NCBI GenBank assembly: GCA_023411035.1
Contig: JAEYPE010000121.1
Span: 1 to 64,000 of the forward strand
Direction of reading: 5' to 3'
DNA: 64,000 bases
DNA from: Pseudomonadota bacterium
GTDB taxonomy: Bacteria; Pseudomonadota; Alphaproteobacteria; Azospirillales; Azospirillaceae
Shown: positions 63,143 through 64,000 of the stretch, piece after piece
Position numbering within the stretch: position 1 is the first letter of the stretch
How the letters are laid out: each line of letters begins with the position of its first letter
Notes under the pieces: generated by a model
What the model saw: only the letters and a program-made list of their open reading frames with translations
Databases searched by the model: none
What the model was told of the DNA's origin: nothing
Made by a program: the position numbers and the translations under genes

Positions 63143-64000
63143 TCACCGCCCCCGGAACGCCCGCGCCAGCGCCGCGAACCCCGCCACATCCACCTCCTCG
63201 GCCCTTGCGGTCGGCTCGATGCCGACGGCGGCGAGCAGCGCCTCCGCGTCTCCCAGGCTCTTCAAGCTCTGCCGCAGCATCTTGCGGCGCTGGCCGAAGG
63301 CGGCGGCGGTCACCTGCTCCAGCGCCTTCCACTCCGCCGGCTCCGGATTGGCGCGCGGGGTCAGGTGAACCACCGTGGAGGCCACCTTCGGCGGCGGGGT
63401 GAAGGCCTTGGCCGGCAGGTTGAACAGCACCTTCGCGTCCGCCCGCCACTGCGTGATGACCGACAGGCGCCCATAGGCCTTGCTGCCCGGCTTGGCGACC
63501 AGACGGTCCGCGACCTCCTTCTGGAACATCAGCGTCAGGCTGACGAACTCCTCGATCCGCGACAGCCAGCCGATCAGCAGCGGAGTCGCCACATTGTAGG
63601 GCAGGTTCGCCACGATGGCCCGCGGCGCCGGGGCGATGTCTATGGGATCGACCTCCAGCGCGTCGGCCTCGACGATGGACAGGCGCCCATCCGCCGCCTG
63701 GATCACGTCCTGCAACGCCTCGATGAAGCGGTGGTCGCGCTCGATGGCGATCACCTGCTTCGCCTTGGTCGCCAGCAGCGCGCGGGTCAGCCCGCCGGGG
63801 CCGGGGCCGATCTCCACCGCCGTCACCCCGGTCAGGTCGCCCGCCGAGCGCGCGATCCGGCCCGTCAGGTTGAGGTCGAGCAGGAAGTTCTGGCCCAGCG
63901 CCTTGCGGGCATCCAACCCGAAGCGGGCGATCACCTCGCGCAGCGGCGGCAGGGCCTGCGGGTCGAAGGCTGAGGAGGAGGCGGGGGCGGAGTCGGATGT
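63143..64000 (-). CDS. rsmA: 16S rRNA dimethyladenosine transferase RsmA (KsgA), 5' end beyond window
   Basis: The C-terminal 285 residues or so of RsmA, which dimethylates two adjacent adenines near the 3' end of 16S rRNA. It has ARKALGQNFLLDLNLTGRIA, the SAM motif VEIGPGPGGLTRALL, IAIERDHRFIEAL, the catalytic NLPYNVATPLLIGW, and a C-terminal helical domain. A GTG at 63934 is in frame, but the reading frame stays open to the window edge with family-like sequence (SDSAPASSSAFDPQALPPLR), so the true start lies just outside. Confidence 0.94.
   Translation of the reverse strand, partial: TSDSAPASSSAFDPQALPPLREVIARFGLDARKALGQNFLLDLNLTGRIARSAGDLTGVTAVEIGPGPGGLTRALLATKAKQVIAIERDHRFIEALQDVIQAADGRLSIVEADALEVDPIDIAPAPRAIVANLPYNVATPLLIGWLSRIEEFVSLTLMFQKEVADRLVAKPGSKAYGRLSVITQWRADAKVLFNLPAKAFTPPPKVASTVVHLTPRANPEPAEWKALEQVTAAAFGQRRKMLRQSLKSLGDAEALLAAVGIEPTARAEEVDVAGFAALARAFRGR

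Overview
The window is GC-rich chromosomal DNA from an alphaproteobacterium. My best inference is Rhodospirillales, Azospirillum-like. The support comes from lineage-typical genes: a divK-pleD pair, an hdaA-type DnaA regulator, an EipB/DUF1849 envelope protein, an aa3-oxidase subunit IV, and blocks such as dprA-topA-rnr-rpmG, purM-purN and yicC-gmk-rsmA. Genes are densely packed. I found no rRNA, tRNA, CRISPR array, phage or insertion sequence.

Layout. 1-3.6 kb: the end of a polyamine-type ABC importer (two permeases) with a hydantoin/Asp-Glu racemase and a double-GNAT acetyltransferase. 3.6-6.2 kb: an RcnB-like periplasmic protein and a TPR/SPINDLY-type O-GlcNAc transferase. 6.1-11 kb: a pseudo-receiver/winged-helix regulator, an OmpR-type response regulator and a hybrid histidine kinase with a 7TM-DISM-like sensor. 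11.6-19.1 kb: an accessory minus-strand operon, which is the most unusual part. It encodes a two-TM HAMP-type sensor, a HAMP sensor fused to an MFS transporter, a Tat-exported orphan ABC-type binding protein, a GNAT acetyltransferase, an ATP-grasp ligase and two related helical proteins of unknown function. 19.5-21.8 kb: a paralogue of the pseudo-receiver regulator and an acidic FSF-repeat protein with a predicted HTH.

21.9-31.1 kb: housekeeping genes dprA, topA, a DUF2459 protein, rnr, an S41 protease and rpmG. 31.1-35.7 kb: signalling genes pleD, divK, a phytochrome-like kinase that has lost its chromophore residues, and a diguanylate cyclase. 35.9-43.1 kb: a 2-hydroxyacid dehydrogenase, EipB, a frameshifted small gene, aspS, rnd and a degenerate EAL-like protein. 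43.1-49.3 kb: a polyphosphate module (ppx, ppk, a SixA-like phosphatase, CYTH-CHAD). 49.3-55.7 kb: an atypical SDR, hdaA, an AI-2E/PerM permease, a CDP-alcohol phosphatidyltransferase and a DUF2066 protein. Divergent from these are purM, which seems to lack a canonical start codon, and purN. 55.8-64 kb: the oxidase subunit, an unknown protein, ndk, an ABC-F ATPase, exoD, a phospholipid-type methyltransferase, an SDR, yicC, gmk and the 3' part of rsmA, which runs off the window.

All family assignments come from reading motifs by eye. No database search was run.
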